Positions 24,873 through 33,577 of a DNA stretch of 49,401 nucleotides are shown here, in pieces. Location: NCBI GenBank assembly GCA_017532145.1, contig JAFXJR010000050.1:1-49401 (forward strand). Direction: 5' to 3'. The notes beneath the pieces were generated by a model, which saw only the letters and a program-made list of their open reading frames with translations, was not told where the DNA came from and made no database searches. This DNA comes from Lachnospiraceae bacterium (GTDB lineage: Bacteria > Bacillota > Clostridia > Lachnospirales > Lachnospiraceae). The translations under genes and the position numbers were made by a program. Numbering within the stretch: the stretch's first letter is position 1; each line of letters begins with the position of its first letter.

Positions 24873-26153
24873 ATGAGCAAGAAAGTATTTATGAGCATTG
24901 GTGCAGAATTTATTCATGCAGGTCATATTGCCATTATTGAAAAAGCGGCAGCATTGGGAGAATTGACTGTGGGTGTCCTTTCCGATGAAGCGATGATGTC
25001 CTATAGGGGATATCCTTTACTTTCCTATGAAGAAAGATGTCAGGTAGTTTCCCATCTTAAGGAAGTAGCTCATGTGGTAAAGAAGGATACCTTGGAGTAT
25101 GATAGTATTATTCGTGAACTAAGACCTGACTATGTGGTGCATGGAGACAGATGGAAGGCTGATGTAAAGGAAAAAATATTGGCTTTATTGGAGGAATATG
25201 GGGGAGAACTGGTAGAGTTTCCTTATACAGATAAAAAGGAATTTGAGCTGTTTGACAATCGGGTAGCAGAAATGAGGTTTATGCCGGAGGTAAGGCGGGG
25301 AAAGCTGAGAAGAGCTTTACAATTGGCTAATCGTCCTCTGCGTGTGTTGGAAGCACACAATGGGCTGACAGGTTTAATTGCAGAAAAAACAAAGATTACG
25401 AAGGATGGACAGATTCGCCAGTTTGATGCCATGTGGGTTTCCAGTCTTTGTGATTCTACCGCAAAGGGAAAGCCGGATATTGAGTTAGTGGATATGACCT
25501 CAAGAGAAACGACGATAGATGAGATTATGGAGGTAACAACCAAGCCGATTATTTTGGATGGAGATACGGGTGGAATCCCTGAACATTTTTATTATAATGT
25601 AAAAACTCTGGAGAGAATGGGTGTTTCTGCTATTATTATAGAGGACAAGGTAGGGTTAAAGAAAAATTCATTATTTGGAACGGATGTGGAGCAGCAGCAG
25701 GATAGTATTGAAAATTTCTGCCATAAAATTCGCGTGGGCAAATCGGCACAGACGACCAGTGATTTTATGATTATTGCCCGGATTGAAAGTTTGATTTTGA
25801 AGCAGGGAATGGAGGATGCCATCAATAGAGCGTTTGCCTATGTCAAGGCGGGAGCAGACGGGATTATGATTCATTCTAAAAGTGATAAGCCGGATGAAGT
25901 CAGAGAGTTTTGTAAAATATTCAGGGAAAAATACAAAGATATTCCGATTGTCGTAGTTCCTACAACCTATAATGTGGTGACAGAAAGTGAATTGGCTGAA
26001 TGTGGAGTGAATGTCATTATTTATGCTAACCATTTGATTCGTAGTGCATTTCCGGCAATGAACAAGGTAGCACATATGATTTTGGAGAATGAACGGTCTC
26101 TGGAGGCCAGTGAAAACTGTATGTCTATTAAGGAAATTCTGACGTTGATTTAA
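24873..26153 (+). CDS. pepM: Phosphoenolpyruvate mutase with N-terminal cytidylyltransferase-like domain
   Basis: PEP mutase makes the carbon-phosphorus bond (phosphoenolpyruvate to phosphonopyruvate), the entry step of nearly all phosphonate biosynthesis. The 426-residue product has two domains. Residues 1-135 are a TagD/CTP-transferase-like fold with the nucleotide motif HAGH (15-18) and HGDRWK (90-95). Residues ~145-426 are the isocitrate-lyase-superfamily mutase with LDGDTGG (228-234) and the diagnostic EDKVGLKKNS (257-266, pattern EDKxxxxxNS). That pattern distinguishes mutases from lyases and hydrolases. It starts with AGTGAGG upstream. The stop codon lies inside a dispersed repeat, and a strong terminator follows. 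Confidence 0.96.
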   Translation: MSKKVFMSIGAEFIHAGHIAIIEKAAALGELTVGVLSDEAMMSYRGYPLLSYEERCQVVSHLKEVAHVVKKDTLEYDSIIRELRPDYVVHGDRWKADVKEKILALLEEYGGELVEFPYTDKKEFELFDNRVAEMRFMPEVRRGKLRRALQLANRPLRVLEAHNGLTGLIAEKTKITKDGQIRQFDAMWVSSLCDSTAKGKPDIELVDMTSRETTIDEIMEVTTKPIILDGDTGGIPEHFYYNVKTLERMGVSAIIIEDKVGLKKNSLFGTDVEQQQDSIENFCHKIRVGKSAQTTSDFMIIARIESLILKQGMEDAINRAFAYVKAGADGIMIHSKSDKPDEVREFCKIFREKYKDIPIVVVPTTYNVVTESELAECGVNVIIYANHLIRSAFPAMNKVAHMILENERSLEASENCMSIKEILTLI

Positions 26154-26237
26154 CCGAATCAAGAAAGTTCCTCACTTCAAGTACACCAAGTACCAGGTGA
26201 TGAACACTACTTCGTAGTGAAAGGAAAGTTACTTGTG
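26147..26237 (+). repeat. Dispersed repeat TTTAACCGAATCAAG, copy 1, abutting the pepM stop
   Basis: GATTTAACCGAATCAAGAAAGTTCCTCACTTCAAGTACACCAAGTA and following sequence matches about 90 bases at 47109-47199 and a shorter stretch at 36713-36747. The TAA of the repeat is the pepM stop codon. The internal hairpin is decayed here but perfect in the 47.1-kb copy. The palindrome AATTCAAC-GAA-GTTGAATT lies just downstream (about 26264-26283). Confidence 0.75.
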
Positions 26238-26283
26238 ATAATGAGGTTATGAGCAAGTAGCGAAATTCAACGAAGTTGAATTC

Positions 26284-26306
26284 GCGGATTGTGAATATCC
26301 GCTTTG
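26284..26306 (+). repeat. Dispersed palindromic repeat GCGGATTGTGAATATCCGC
   Basis: GCGGAT-TGTGAAT-ATCCGC followed by TTTG, the best-conserved copy of the repeat also seen at 11601-11629 and, decayed, at 16527-16549. Confidence 0.6.
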
Positions 26307-26323
26307 CCCTCAAGAATAACTTT

Positions 26324-26366
26324 AAGGTCAGATATCCCATAATATGCAGTGGGATATCTGACTTTT
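26324..26366 (+). terminator. Intrinsic terminator between pepM and the nucleotidyltransferase gene
   Basis: GTCAGATATCCCA (26327-26339) pairs perfectly with TGGGATATCTGAC (26350-26362), 13 pairs with a 10-base loop, followed by TTTTAT. It would end or attenuate transcripts from the LicD-pepM unit. Confidence 0.85.
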
Positions 26367-26399
26367 ATCATATTTGACCGAAGCAAGGAGGAAGCGATA

Positions 26400-27119
26400 A
26401 TGAAGGCTTTGATTTTAAATTCCGGAATGGGAAGCAGGATGGAAAAATATACGCAGGATACGCCAAAATGTATGGTCTCTCTACTGGATGGAAAAACCAT
26501 TATAGAAAGGCAGTTGGAGCTTCTGGTGGCAGTTGGCGTGCAGGAGGCTGTTATTACGACAGGATTTTTGGCAGATAAGCTAAGAAGCTTTGTAGAGAGC
26601 CTGGAAACACCGATGAAGGTATCTTTTGTTCATAATGACAGGTATGACAGCACCAACTATATCTATTCCATGTATTTGGCAGGTGATTGCCTGGAGGGGG
26701 ATATTCTGCTGCTCCATGGAGATTTGGTATTTGAACAGAGTATTCTGGAGGAGATGCTTGCTCAAAAGCAAAGCTGTATGGCAGTGAGTACAGCCTGTGC
26801 AATACCTGAAAAGGATTTTAAGGCAGTGGTAAGAGAGGGAAAAATCCTGAAAATCGGCATTGAATTTTTTGAGAATGTAGTAGCAGCCCAACCGTTGTAT
26901 ATGATAAAAAGTGAGTTATGGAAAGCATGGAAAAAGAAAATGGAGGAGTTTTATCAGGCAGACCAGCTAACATGCTATGCAGAAAATGCCCTGAATGAAA
27001 TATTGGTAGATTACAGTTTGGTTCCCTTTGATTACGGTCAGCGTCTGTGTCAGGAGGTTGACCGAAAAGAAGATTTACAGATGGTGCGAAAGGCTTTGGA
27101 AAATGAGAAGGTATATTAA
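26400..27119 (+). CDS. LicC/PntC-like nucleotidyltransferase
   Basis: The 239-residue NTP-transferase has KALILNSGMGSRMEKYTQDT near the N-terminus (the usual AAG is NSG here), followed by PKCMVSLLDGKTIIERQLEL, and LLHGDLVFE as the metal-binding acidic site (about residues 100-108). Relatives are CTP:phosphocholine (LicC) and CTP:2-aminoethylphosphonate (PntC) cytidylyltransferases. Given the flanking phosphonate genes it probably couples CMP to 2-hydroxyethyl- or 2-aminoethylphosphonate; substrate choice is inference. AAGGAGG lies 8 bases upstream of the ATG. The next gene starts inside its last codons (17-base overlap), implying a functional pair with the CDP-alcohol transferase. Confidence 0.85.
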   Translation: MKALILNSGMGSRMEKYTQDTPKCMVSLLDGKTIIERQLELLVAVGVQEAVITTGFLADKLRSFVESLETPMKVSFVHNDRYDSTNYIYSMYLAGDCLEGDILLLHGDLVFEQSILEEMLAQKQSCMAVSTACAIPEKDFKAVVREGKILKIGIEFFENVVAAQPLYMIKSELWKAWKKKMEEFYQADQLTCYAENALNEILVDYSLVPFDYGQRLCQEVDRKEDLQMVRKALENEKVY

Positions 27120-29595
27120 AGACAGAATACGGGAACTGATGCAGTCTGTAATTATGGGAATGGAGGAAATTCCGCGGGTGACTCCTGCAGAGGCGGTAGA
27201 ACTTCTGACTGAGGTACAGAATGCAGTAGTCAGTATCGGTAATATCATAGAAGAAAAGGAAGAAGAAAGCAGGGAGCAGTTGATTCCTTACTTGGAAGTG
27301 TTGGCAGAAATGGCGTATCAGCTGGCAATGGATATTCTGGAGGATAGGGGATACTTATTAAGGTGTCAGGATTTTCTGGATAAGGGAAGGCAGATAGAGC
27401 AGCTGCTGGAACAGGAGCTAAAGGTGGTCTATGAAGTGGTTTTTCTGCCTTATAAGTCCTCTATGTGGGATTGTATGGAGAGTGTCTATCGGGCCGCCAA
27501 ACAGCAGGATGACTGCCATGTTTCGGTGATACCTGTTCCCTATTACCATTTATCCGGAGAGGGAAAGATTTTAGAAACAATTTATGAGGGAGAAGCCTTT
27601 TCTTCGGAAATAGAAATTACCAATTTTGAAGAATATTCCATAGAGGAAGTCTGTCCGGATGTGATTTTTATCCATAATCCTTATGATGAATATAATTATG
27701 TGACTCAGCTTCCTTCCAGATATTTCAGCAGGGAGTTAATCAAATATACCAACCATTTGATATATCTTCCCTACAAGGTTTGTCATGGAATTGTAAGTGA
27801 TATCTATTGTGCTTTGCCTGGTCCGAGATATGCGTGGAGGGTATTTGTACAGTCAGAAAGAGTAAGAGAAACCTATATTAAGTATAATCAATCGGAGAAG
27901 ATTGTCGCCTTGGGTTCTCCCAAGGTGGATAAGGTAATTCTTAGTGAAAAATACAGACCGGAGTTTCCGGAAGCCTGGAGGCAGGCAGTACAGGGAAGGA
28001 AGGTTTTTTTACTCAATACTCATCTGAATAATATTATCAACAACGCTGAGGATATGATAGAGAAGCTGCAAAAGGTATTTGCTTTATTCCGTAACCAGAA
28101 GGATATTGCTCTTTTGTGGAGACCTCATCCATTGAGCATTCAAACGGCTAAATCCATGAATCCTGAGATATTGCCGGCTTATATGGCATTAGTGGAAGAA
28201 GTAAAAAAGATGGAAAATGGAATCTATGATGAATCCCCAGATATGTATGCAGCAATTTCTTTATCAGATGCCTATCTGGGAGATGGAAGTTCTCTGGTAG
28301 CTTTATATGGTGCTACAGGCAGGCCATTGATGATTCTGCAGCTAATGAAAGAAGCCAATGACTTAAGAAAAAGAAATGGGGAATCTCTCAGAATGGCTGC
28401 CGCAACGATTAAGGAAGATAGTATTTATTTTTATGGGAGGGATACCAGAGGAATCTATCGGTATAATACCACACAAAAGCAGACAGAGTATCTGGGCAGT
28501 CTAAAGGATGAATTACAGGATGACATGGGAATGGTGGAATATATGCACTATGATAAAAACAAGCTATTTCTCAGTGGAGGCAAAGACAGAGAATGCCATG
28601 TAGTCTATCATCTAAAAGATGGGAGGAACAATAAGATAGGCAAAGACTCGTGTAATCGTCTGAAGCAGGAGATAAAGGGTTGGTTTCATTATGGAGAGCG
28701 ATTATATGTAGTCTATTCAGATTTTTATAGCTTTGGCTATATTGATTTTGAGTTAGAAAAATATGTAAGTCTGATTCCCCGGCTGCAGCAGGAATTGGAA
28801 CGACTGGGATTGCAGGAGAGAAGTATACGAATAATCGATGTTACCCAAGGGAAAAAGGAACTGGTATTTTTGATGGGAAATCACACGATTATTTTCTATC
28901 ATACAGAGACAATGCGGATGAAAAAGCTTTCCATAGATACTCAAATGGGAGAGGTATTGAAGGTGGCAGCTGAAGGGCAGTATCTTTATTTCCTTAATCG
29001 TCAGATGGAGGTGTATCGATATACGACAGAGGGCGAATATTTGGAAAAATGGAAGGTGGTTGACGACTCTGAAGTGGCTGATTCCATCGGCAGAATGCTG
29101 GTAAGGGATGGACAGGTATGGATGCTTCCCTTAAGAGAGGGTGGATTTTATTGTGCGGATTTTGGCAATCATCAGGTAAACCGGATAGACTATTCAAAAG
29201 AGCTTTCTTTTGATTATGATTTGTTTACCAGTATAAATAATTTTTGTTGCATGGATATAACAGAACATGAATTAATACTCTATCCAAGGGCAGCCAATCG
29301 CCTGATAAAGATGGATTTGACAAGCCATACTTTGGAAGAACAGATAGTAAAGAAGCCAGAGAGTATGTCAGAAAAGGAGCTGGCAGAGACGATATTGGAG
29401 CAGGGTGGATGTGTAGACTGGTTTCAGTCAGTCTATTATGAAAGAAGCTGTAGTATACAGGAATTTATCCACAGGGTAAAAACAGGCAACGATACAAAAA
29501 AGGAGAAAAGAAAGCAGGAATTTGCTTCTGTATTTGCCAATACTCAGGGAACCTGTGGAACCGAAATATGGAATTATATCAGAGAAAATATATAG
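27103..29595 (+). CDS. CDP-glycerol glycerophosphotransferase-like protein with C-terminal propeller-like region
   Basis: The product has 830 residues. An N-terminal helical ~100 residues (IPRVTPAEAVELLTEVQNAV) leads into a GT-B domain of the CDP-glycerol:poly(glycerophosphate) transferase type (about 110-450). It has LPYKSSMWDCMESVY, CPDVIFIHNPYDEYNYVTQL, ALGSPKVDKV, LLWRPHP and the nucleotide-binding AYLGDGSSLVALYGATGRP. Residues ~450-760 are beta-rich repeats with FYGRDTRGIYRYN, YMHYDKNKLFLSGG and QYLYFLNRQMEVYRYTT, resembling a beta-propeller. These enzymes move an alcohol-phosphate from its CDP form to an acceptor; CDP-linked phosphonate is the plausible donor here. It starts inside the upstream nucleotidyltransferase gene. 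Confidence 0.8.
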   Translation: MRRYIKDRIRELMQSVIMGMEEIPRVTPAEAVELLTEVQNAVVSIGNIIEEKEEESREQLIPYLEVLAEMAYQLAMDILEDRGYLLRCQDFLDKGRQIEQLLEQELKVVYEVVFLPYKSSMWDCMESVYRAAKQQDDCHVSVIPVPYYHLSGEGKILETIYEGEAFSSEIEITNFEEYSIEEVCPDVIFIHNPYDEYNYVTQLPSRYFSRELIKYTNHLIYLPYKVCHGIVSDIYCALPGPRYAWRVFVQSERVRETYIKYNQSEKIVALGSPKVDKVILSEKYRPEFPEAWRQAVQGRKVFLLNTHLNNIINNAEDMIEKLQKVFALFRNQKDIALLWRPHPLSIQTAKSMNPEILPAYMALVEEVKKMENGIYDESPDMYAAISLSDAYLGDGSSLVALYGATGRPLMILQLMKEANDLRKRNGESLRMAAATIKEDSIYFYGRDTRGIYRYNTTQKQTEYLGSLKDELQDDMGMVEYMHYDKNKLFLSGGKDRECHVVYHLKDGRNNKIGKDSCNRLKQEIKGWFHYGERLYVVYSDFYSFGYIDFELEKYVSLIPRLQQELERLGLQERSIRIIDVTQGKKELVFLMGNHTIIFYHTETMRMKKLSIDTQMGEVLKVAAEGQYLYFLNRQMEVYRYTTEGEYLEKWKVVDDSEVADSIGRMLVRDGQVWMLPLREGGFYCADFGNHQVNRIDYSKELSFDYDLFTSINNFCCMDITEHELILYPRAANRLIKMDLTSHTLEEQIVKKPESMSEKELAETILEQGGCVDWFQSVYYERSCSIQEFIHRVKTGNDTKKEKRKQEFASVFANTQGTCGTEIWNYIRENI

Positions 29596-29627
29596 GCACA
29601 CATGTGGAAAGGAGTATAAGAATAAAG

Positions 29628-30761
29628 ATGAAAGCAGAAGAATTAATGACCTATCTTACACAACAGCTTAATACTGACTATTTTTCAGGAGTACCTGATT
29701 CTTTATTAAAGCCTTTTATCAGTGAGATTATGACGAAGTATGGAGTATCTGAAAAGCATATGATTGCAGCCAATGAAGGAAATGCACTGGCACTGGCAGC
29801 AGGTCATCATCTGGCAACCGGTGGGATTCCCTGTGTATATATGCAAAATAGTGGACAGGGAAATATGCTGAATCCCTTTGCTTCCTTAATGGCACCGGAG
29901 GTTTATAGGATGCCCTGTGTATTTATAGTAGGCTGGAGGGGGGAACCGGGAGTTAAGGATGAACCTCAGCATGTTTTTCAGGGAGAGATTACAAAGACGC
30001 TGATGGAGCTATTAAAGATAGAAACTCTGGTTTTGGATAAGGAAAGCAGTCTGGAGGAGCTGATGGAAGAAAAGGACAGACTGAAAAAGATTCTGGCAGA
30101 GGGAAGATGTATAGCCTTTATCATCAGAAAGGGAGCTTTAATATCTAGTAGTAAGGTCAGCTATAGTAATGAATTTAAGCTGCTAAGGGAAGATATTATT
30201 GAAGAAATCGTCAAGGTAGCAGGAGAAGACCCGATTATTTCTACTACAGGCAAGGCATCCAGAGAGTTGTTTGAAATCCGGGAAAAAAGGGGAGAGTCTC
30301 ATCAATACGATTTTTTGACGGTAGGTTCTATGGGACATGCTTCCGGAATTGCCTTAGAGGTGGCCTTAAATAAAAAAGAATCAAAGGTATGGTGTATCGA
30401 TGGGGATGGAGCGGTACTGATGCATATGGGTTCCATGGCAGTGATAGGCGCAAATGCACCTAATAATCTGATTCATGTATTGATTAATAATGAAGCCCAT
30501 GAAACAGTAGGCGGTATGCCTACCGTATCTCCCCGCATAGATTTTCCCAAAGTGGCAGAGGGCTGCGGATATACTAAGGTATATCAGGTAAGCGCTTTAG
30601 AGGAACTGCGTCAAATCCTACAGGAAGTGAAAGCTTCCCGGGAGCTTAGCTTTATTGAGATTAAGGCTTCCCTGGGAGCCAGAGAGGATTTAGGCAGACC
30701 CACGACTACAGCAGAGGAAAATAAATGCAATTTTATGGAATATTTAAAGACGTTGAGCTAG
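29628..30761 (+). CDS. ppd: Phosphonopyruvate decarboxylase
   Basis: This thiamine-diphosphate enzyme converts phosphonopyruvate to phosphonoacetaldehyde, the irreversible step that pulls the unfavourable PEP mutase reaction forward. The 377-residue product shows family blocks YFSGVPDSLLKPF, AANEGNALALAAGHHLATGG with the catalytic Glu, YMQNSGQGNMLNPFASL, GWRGEPGVKDEPQH, the ThDP motif GDGAVLMHMGSMAVIGANAP ending in NN, and NEAHETVGGMPT. Length is normal for Ppd. The ATG at 29628 matches the usual N-terminus, although the best AGGAG is 13 bases away; a GTG at 29604 is a possible earlier start. It lies 32 bases after the transferase gene. Confidence 0.95.
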   Translation: MKAEELMTYLTQQLNTDYFSGVPDSLLKPFISEIMTKYGVSEKHMIAANEGNALALAAGHHLATGGIPCVYMQNSGQGNMLNPFASLMAPEVYRMPCVFIVGWRGEPGVKDEPQHVFQGEITKTLMELLKIETLVLDKESSLEELMEEKDRLKKILAEGRCIAFIIRKGALISSSKVSYSNEFKLLREDIIEEIVKVAGEDPIISTTGKASRELFEIREKRGESHQYDFLTVGSMGHASGIALEVALNKKESKVWCIDGDGAVLMHMGSMAVIGANAPNNLIHVLINNEAHETVGGMPTVSPRIDFPKVAEGCGYTKVYQVSALEELRQILQEVKASRELSFIEIKASLGAREDLGRPTTTAEENKCNFMEYLKTLS

Positions 30762-30795
30762 TACATCGAATAATAAATCCCTGATACCTTGGCTG

Positions 30796-30837
30796 AAGCT
30801 TTTTCCTCTGTTCCAGAGAAAGCACAGACCAGTCCAA
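30796..30837 (+). repeat. Dispersed repeat (GAAGCTTTTT...ACAGACCAGTC), copy 2
   Basis: Second copy of the repeat at 23829-23872, in the 154-base gap between ppd and the dehydrogenase gene. A small perfect palindrome TCCAGT-GT-ACTGGA follows near 30855-30868. Confidence 0.6.
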
Positions 30838-30915
30838 GAGTCAGTAAATTCATATCCAGTGTACTGGACTAAAGGGATAAATAAAGGAAAAACCAAAACA
30901 GAAAGGAAAAGGTAG

Positions 30916-32109
30916 ATGGAAATGATAGAAAATAATCCGGGCTTTTGTTGTACAGCAATTCAATTTGCTAATCGAGAAGCGATTCAACAGCTGTGCAGCA
31001 GTATGGAAGGGAAGAAGGTTGTTTTGGTCATGTCCAAAACGGCAGCAGTCAGGCATCAGTGGGAGGATACCATCAGGCAGCTTCAGACAGGATGTGACTT
31101 GTTGTGGATAGAGGAAAATGTGGCCTATCCTACCCAACAGACCCTATTGATGGGGATAGAAAAGGTTAGGGAATTTGAAGCAGATGTGATTTTGGCTATT
31201 GGTGGAGGCAGCAGTATTGACTTTGCCAAAGGACTGAAAGCATTTTGGGGAGTGCGTAGGGAGTGGTTTCAAGAATATTTTTCTCAGGAAAATGCTTCAC
31301 AGGGAAACGATGTACAGGAACAATTTTTTCTAGAAAAAATTACGGAATATTTAAGTAAGAAGAAGATTGACATCGGAAAGGGAGTGGAGATTATAGCTGT
31401 TCCTACCACTGCCGGGACAGGCTCAGAGCTGACACAATGGGCAACCATATGGGACTATCAGAAAAATTGTAAGTATTCTCTGGATCATCCTGCCTTAAAG
31501 CCGGATCAGGCATTGATTTTGCCGGAGCTGACGATAAAGGCTGACATACCGTTAACGATAGCGACGGGTCTGGACTCTCTGTCCCATGCAGTAGAAGCCT
31601 ATTGGTCTAAAAAGACTAATCCACTGGTAAGAAGTCTGGCCTGCCAGTCCATCAAAACTACAGTCACATACCTTTCAGGTATTCTTCGGGATCCTGAAAA
31701 TTTAATCTATCGGGAAAAGCAGTGTCTGGCATCTGTTTTATCCGGACTGGCTTTTTCGGCAACCCGTACGACAGCCTGCCATTCCATTTCTTATTCTCTC
31801 ACAATGGATTATCATATTCCTCATGGAATAGCAGTGGCTATGACTCTGGCACAGGTGGCAGAAAGGAATCGGGGAGCCTATCTGGAGGAGGAATTGTTGG
31901 ATTGCTTCAGACCCTATCGAAGCATTGGGGAATACCTAAGAACCGTATGTGGCGGTCGGGTGTCTTTGTGTCTAAAGGACTATGGAGTAAAACAAGAAGA
32001 CATTCCGGTTATCGCAGGAAAATCATTTACTCTTGGGCGAATGGATAATAATCCGGTGGAACTGACGCTTCAGGATGTAGAAGAAATTCTGAAGGAAATA
32101 ATAGAATAA
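30916..32109 (+). CDS. Iron-containing alcohol dehydrogenase, probable phosphonoacetaldehyde reductase
   Basis: The 397-residue protein belongs to the group III (iron) alcohol dehydrogenases. The NAD(P) motif is AIGGGSSIDFAKG (near residue 95), followed by VPTTAGTGSELTQWATIWD. The metal-binding region has GLDSLSHAVEAYWS and ACHSISYSLTMDYHIPHGIA with the spaced His ligands. In phosphonate clusters such enzymes (PhpC type) reduce phosphonoacetaldehyde to 2-hydroxyethylphosphonate. That makes it the probable third step after PepM and Ppd, with hydroxyethylphosphonate as the product. AAAGGAAAAGG precedes the ATG. A terminator and the convergent gene at 32224 follow. Confidence 0.85.
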   Translation: MEMIENNPGFCCTAIQFANREAIQQLCSSMEGKKVVLVMSKTAAVRHQWEDTIRQLQTGCDLLWIEENVAYPTQQTLLMGIEKVREFEADVILAIGGGSSIDFAKGLKAFWGVRREWFQEYFSQENASQGNDVQEQFFLEKITEYLSKKKIDIGKGVEIIAVPTTAGTGSELTQWATIWDYQKNCKYSLDHPALKPDQALILPELTIKADIPLTIATGLDSLSHAVEAYWSKKTNPLVRSLACQSIKTTVTYLSGILRDPENLIYREKQCLASVLSGLAFSATRTTACHSISYSLTMDYHIPHGIAVAMTLAQVAERNRGAYLEEELLDCFRPYRSIGEYLRTVCGGRVSLCLKDYGVKQEDIPVIAGKSFTLGRMDNNPVELTLQDVEEILKEIIE

Positions 32110-32116
32110 AGGGTAA

Positions 32117-32155
32117 CAGCAGGTCTGCACACTTGCTGTGCTGACCGTACGAAAA
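32117..32155 (+). repeat. Dispersed palindromic repeat part A, copy 2
   Basis: CAGCAGGTCTGCACACTTGC and the rest of the 39-base unit, identical to 15561-15599. It lies 7 bases after the dehydrogenase stop. Part B is absent here. Confidence 0.85.
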
Positions 32156-32161
32156 ATAGAC

Positions 32162-32206
32162 AGCCACAGAAAAAGACGTATTTCCAATCTTCTTCTGTGG
32201 CTTTTT
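32162..32206. terminator. Bidirectional intrinsic terminator between convergent genes
   Basis: AGCCACAGAA (32162-32171) pairs with TTCTGTGGCT (32193-32202), 10 perfect pairs, with TTTT on the right and A-rich sequence on the left. It can serve both the dehydrogenase and the minus-strand glycosyltransferase. Confidence 0.8.
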
Positions 32207-32223
32207 GTACAGATGTTGTATCT

Positions 32224-33318
32224 CTAAGGAAGTTGTGCAGTGAAAACCTGTATTCTTTCTATTGCAGGAGAGTAGTTTCCTGCCAGACGATAATATTTCA
32301 AAGCCTTTTCCTGATTGCCTGTACATTCATAGATTACCCCTACATTATAATAGGCCTTATAACTGTTTACCCCATCCACGGAATAGGCAGAAATTTTAGT
32401 TGCATAAAGAAACTCTTTTATCGCCTGGTCAAACATACCATTATTCATATAGATTAGCCCCATAAGAAAGACAAAATCGGCCTGTTTGGAAAAAATAGAA
32501 TAAATTCCTTCCAGAGAGAGTGCCTGCTGGTATTGCTTCTGTTCAAGGAGACAGTAGCCATAAGATTCTACCAGAGTCTGTACATAGGCTTCCTGTTCAT
32601 TCACATCCAGAGCAAGTGCCTGTTCAAAATAGGGGAGTGCCTTAGCATACTCTGATAGACCAAAATAGGATTGTCCCAGTTGAAAGTAGAGATAGGGGTC
32701 AGAACCATGAGAAGCAAGCTCCTTTTCCAGCAGTGCAATATTGCGTGCGGCTTTTTCTCTTTTAATATCCATCGTGCTATAGCCATAGTGGTAAAAGGTA
32801 AGAGAGAGAGGAATAAATTCCAGAGCTTCTCCCTGAATGGCAGTCAGCTGTTCATGAATAGCTCCTTTATAGTGAACATACTGGCGATGAAAAAAACGGG
32901 CAATCTGTTCATGAATCAGGTCTTTTTCAGAGGAAGGGACAGATTTTTCCGATTTCTCTGGAAGGGAGGGATTCAGCAGATTGATCATACCTACCTGAAG
33001 GGGATGAAGCTGTGATACCAGATATTGAATGGTTTGTGCAGTTTCCTGATTATGTTCCAGATATTCATCACAGTCCACCATAAGGATATAGTCGTTGGAA
33101 GCCATGGAGACAGCATAGTTACGGGCGGCACTAAAGTCGTTAATCCAGGGAAAGTCGTATACTTTTGAGGTAAACTGTCGGGCAATTTCTACTGTCCGGT
33201 CAGTAGATCCAGTATCTACAACAACAATTTCCCAATCATAGGAAGATAGCCTGTGCAGGCATTCGCTAATATATTTTTCTTCATTTTTTGCAATCATACA
33301 GACAGAAACAGGAATCAT
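32224..33318 (-). CDS. Family 2 glycosyltransferase with tetratricopeptide repeats
   Basis: The 364-residue protein has an N-terminal GT-A domain: VSVCMIAKNEEKYISECLHR, VVVDTGSTDRTVEIA, DFPWINDFSAARNYA and the acidic VDCDEYL. Its C-terminal half is a chain of TPR helices (SDPYLYFQLGQSYFGLSEYA, KALPYFEQALALDVNEQEAY, CTGNQEKALKYYRLAGNYSP). This GT2-TPR architecture occurs in flagellin and peptide O- or S-glycosyltransferases, where the TPR part binds the protein substrate. It is therefore the best candidate here for direct flagellin recognition. The start is chosen at the ATG preceded by AAGGAG; a longer in-frame ATG at 33348 lacks one. It is convergent with the dehydrogenase. Confidence 0.88.
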   Translation of the reverse strand: MIPVSVCMIAKNEEKYISECLHRLSSYDWEIVVVDTGSTDRTVEIARQFTSKVYDFPWINDFSAARNYAVSMASNDYILMVDCDEYLEHNQETAQTIQYLVSQLHPLQVGMINLLNPSLPEKSEKSVPSSEKDLIHEQIARFFHRQYVHYKGAIHEQLTAIQGEALEFIPLSLTFYHYGYSTMDIKREKAARNIALLEKELASHGSDPYLYFQLGQSYFGLSEYAKALPYFEQALALDVNEQEAYVQTLVESYGYCLLEQKQYQQALSLEGIYSIFSKQADFVFLMGLIYMNNGMFDQAIKEFLYATKISAYSVDGVNSYKAYYNVGVIYECTGNQEKALKYYRLAGNYSPAIERIQVFTAQLP

Positions 33319-33577
33319 TGTATTCTCCTTATGTAATTCAAAATCCATAGTCAGGGGTTACAGATGTGAACATAGCAAATGGTTACCTCTGAGAATAGTA
33401 TAGCCGATATAAGGAAAGAAGGCAATTCTAAAAACCATACCTCAGCCAATAGATCAGCAGATATAGGGAAGCAATGAACAGTAAGGCTTGAAGTGGGGAA
33501 CCTTCCTAATATAATTAAAAATGTAGATAAAAGTGATAGAATAGTTGCAACAGAAAAGGAGAGAAATAGACAACGAT

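Noticed and set aside
33403-33410. GCCGATAT resembling a sigma-28 -10 element
   Set aside because: No TAAA at the required 15-base distance (TTAC is there instead), and no gene starts suitably downstream.
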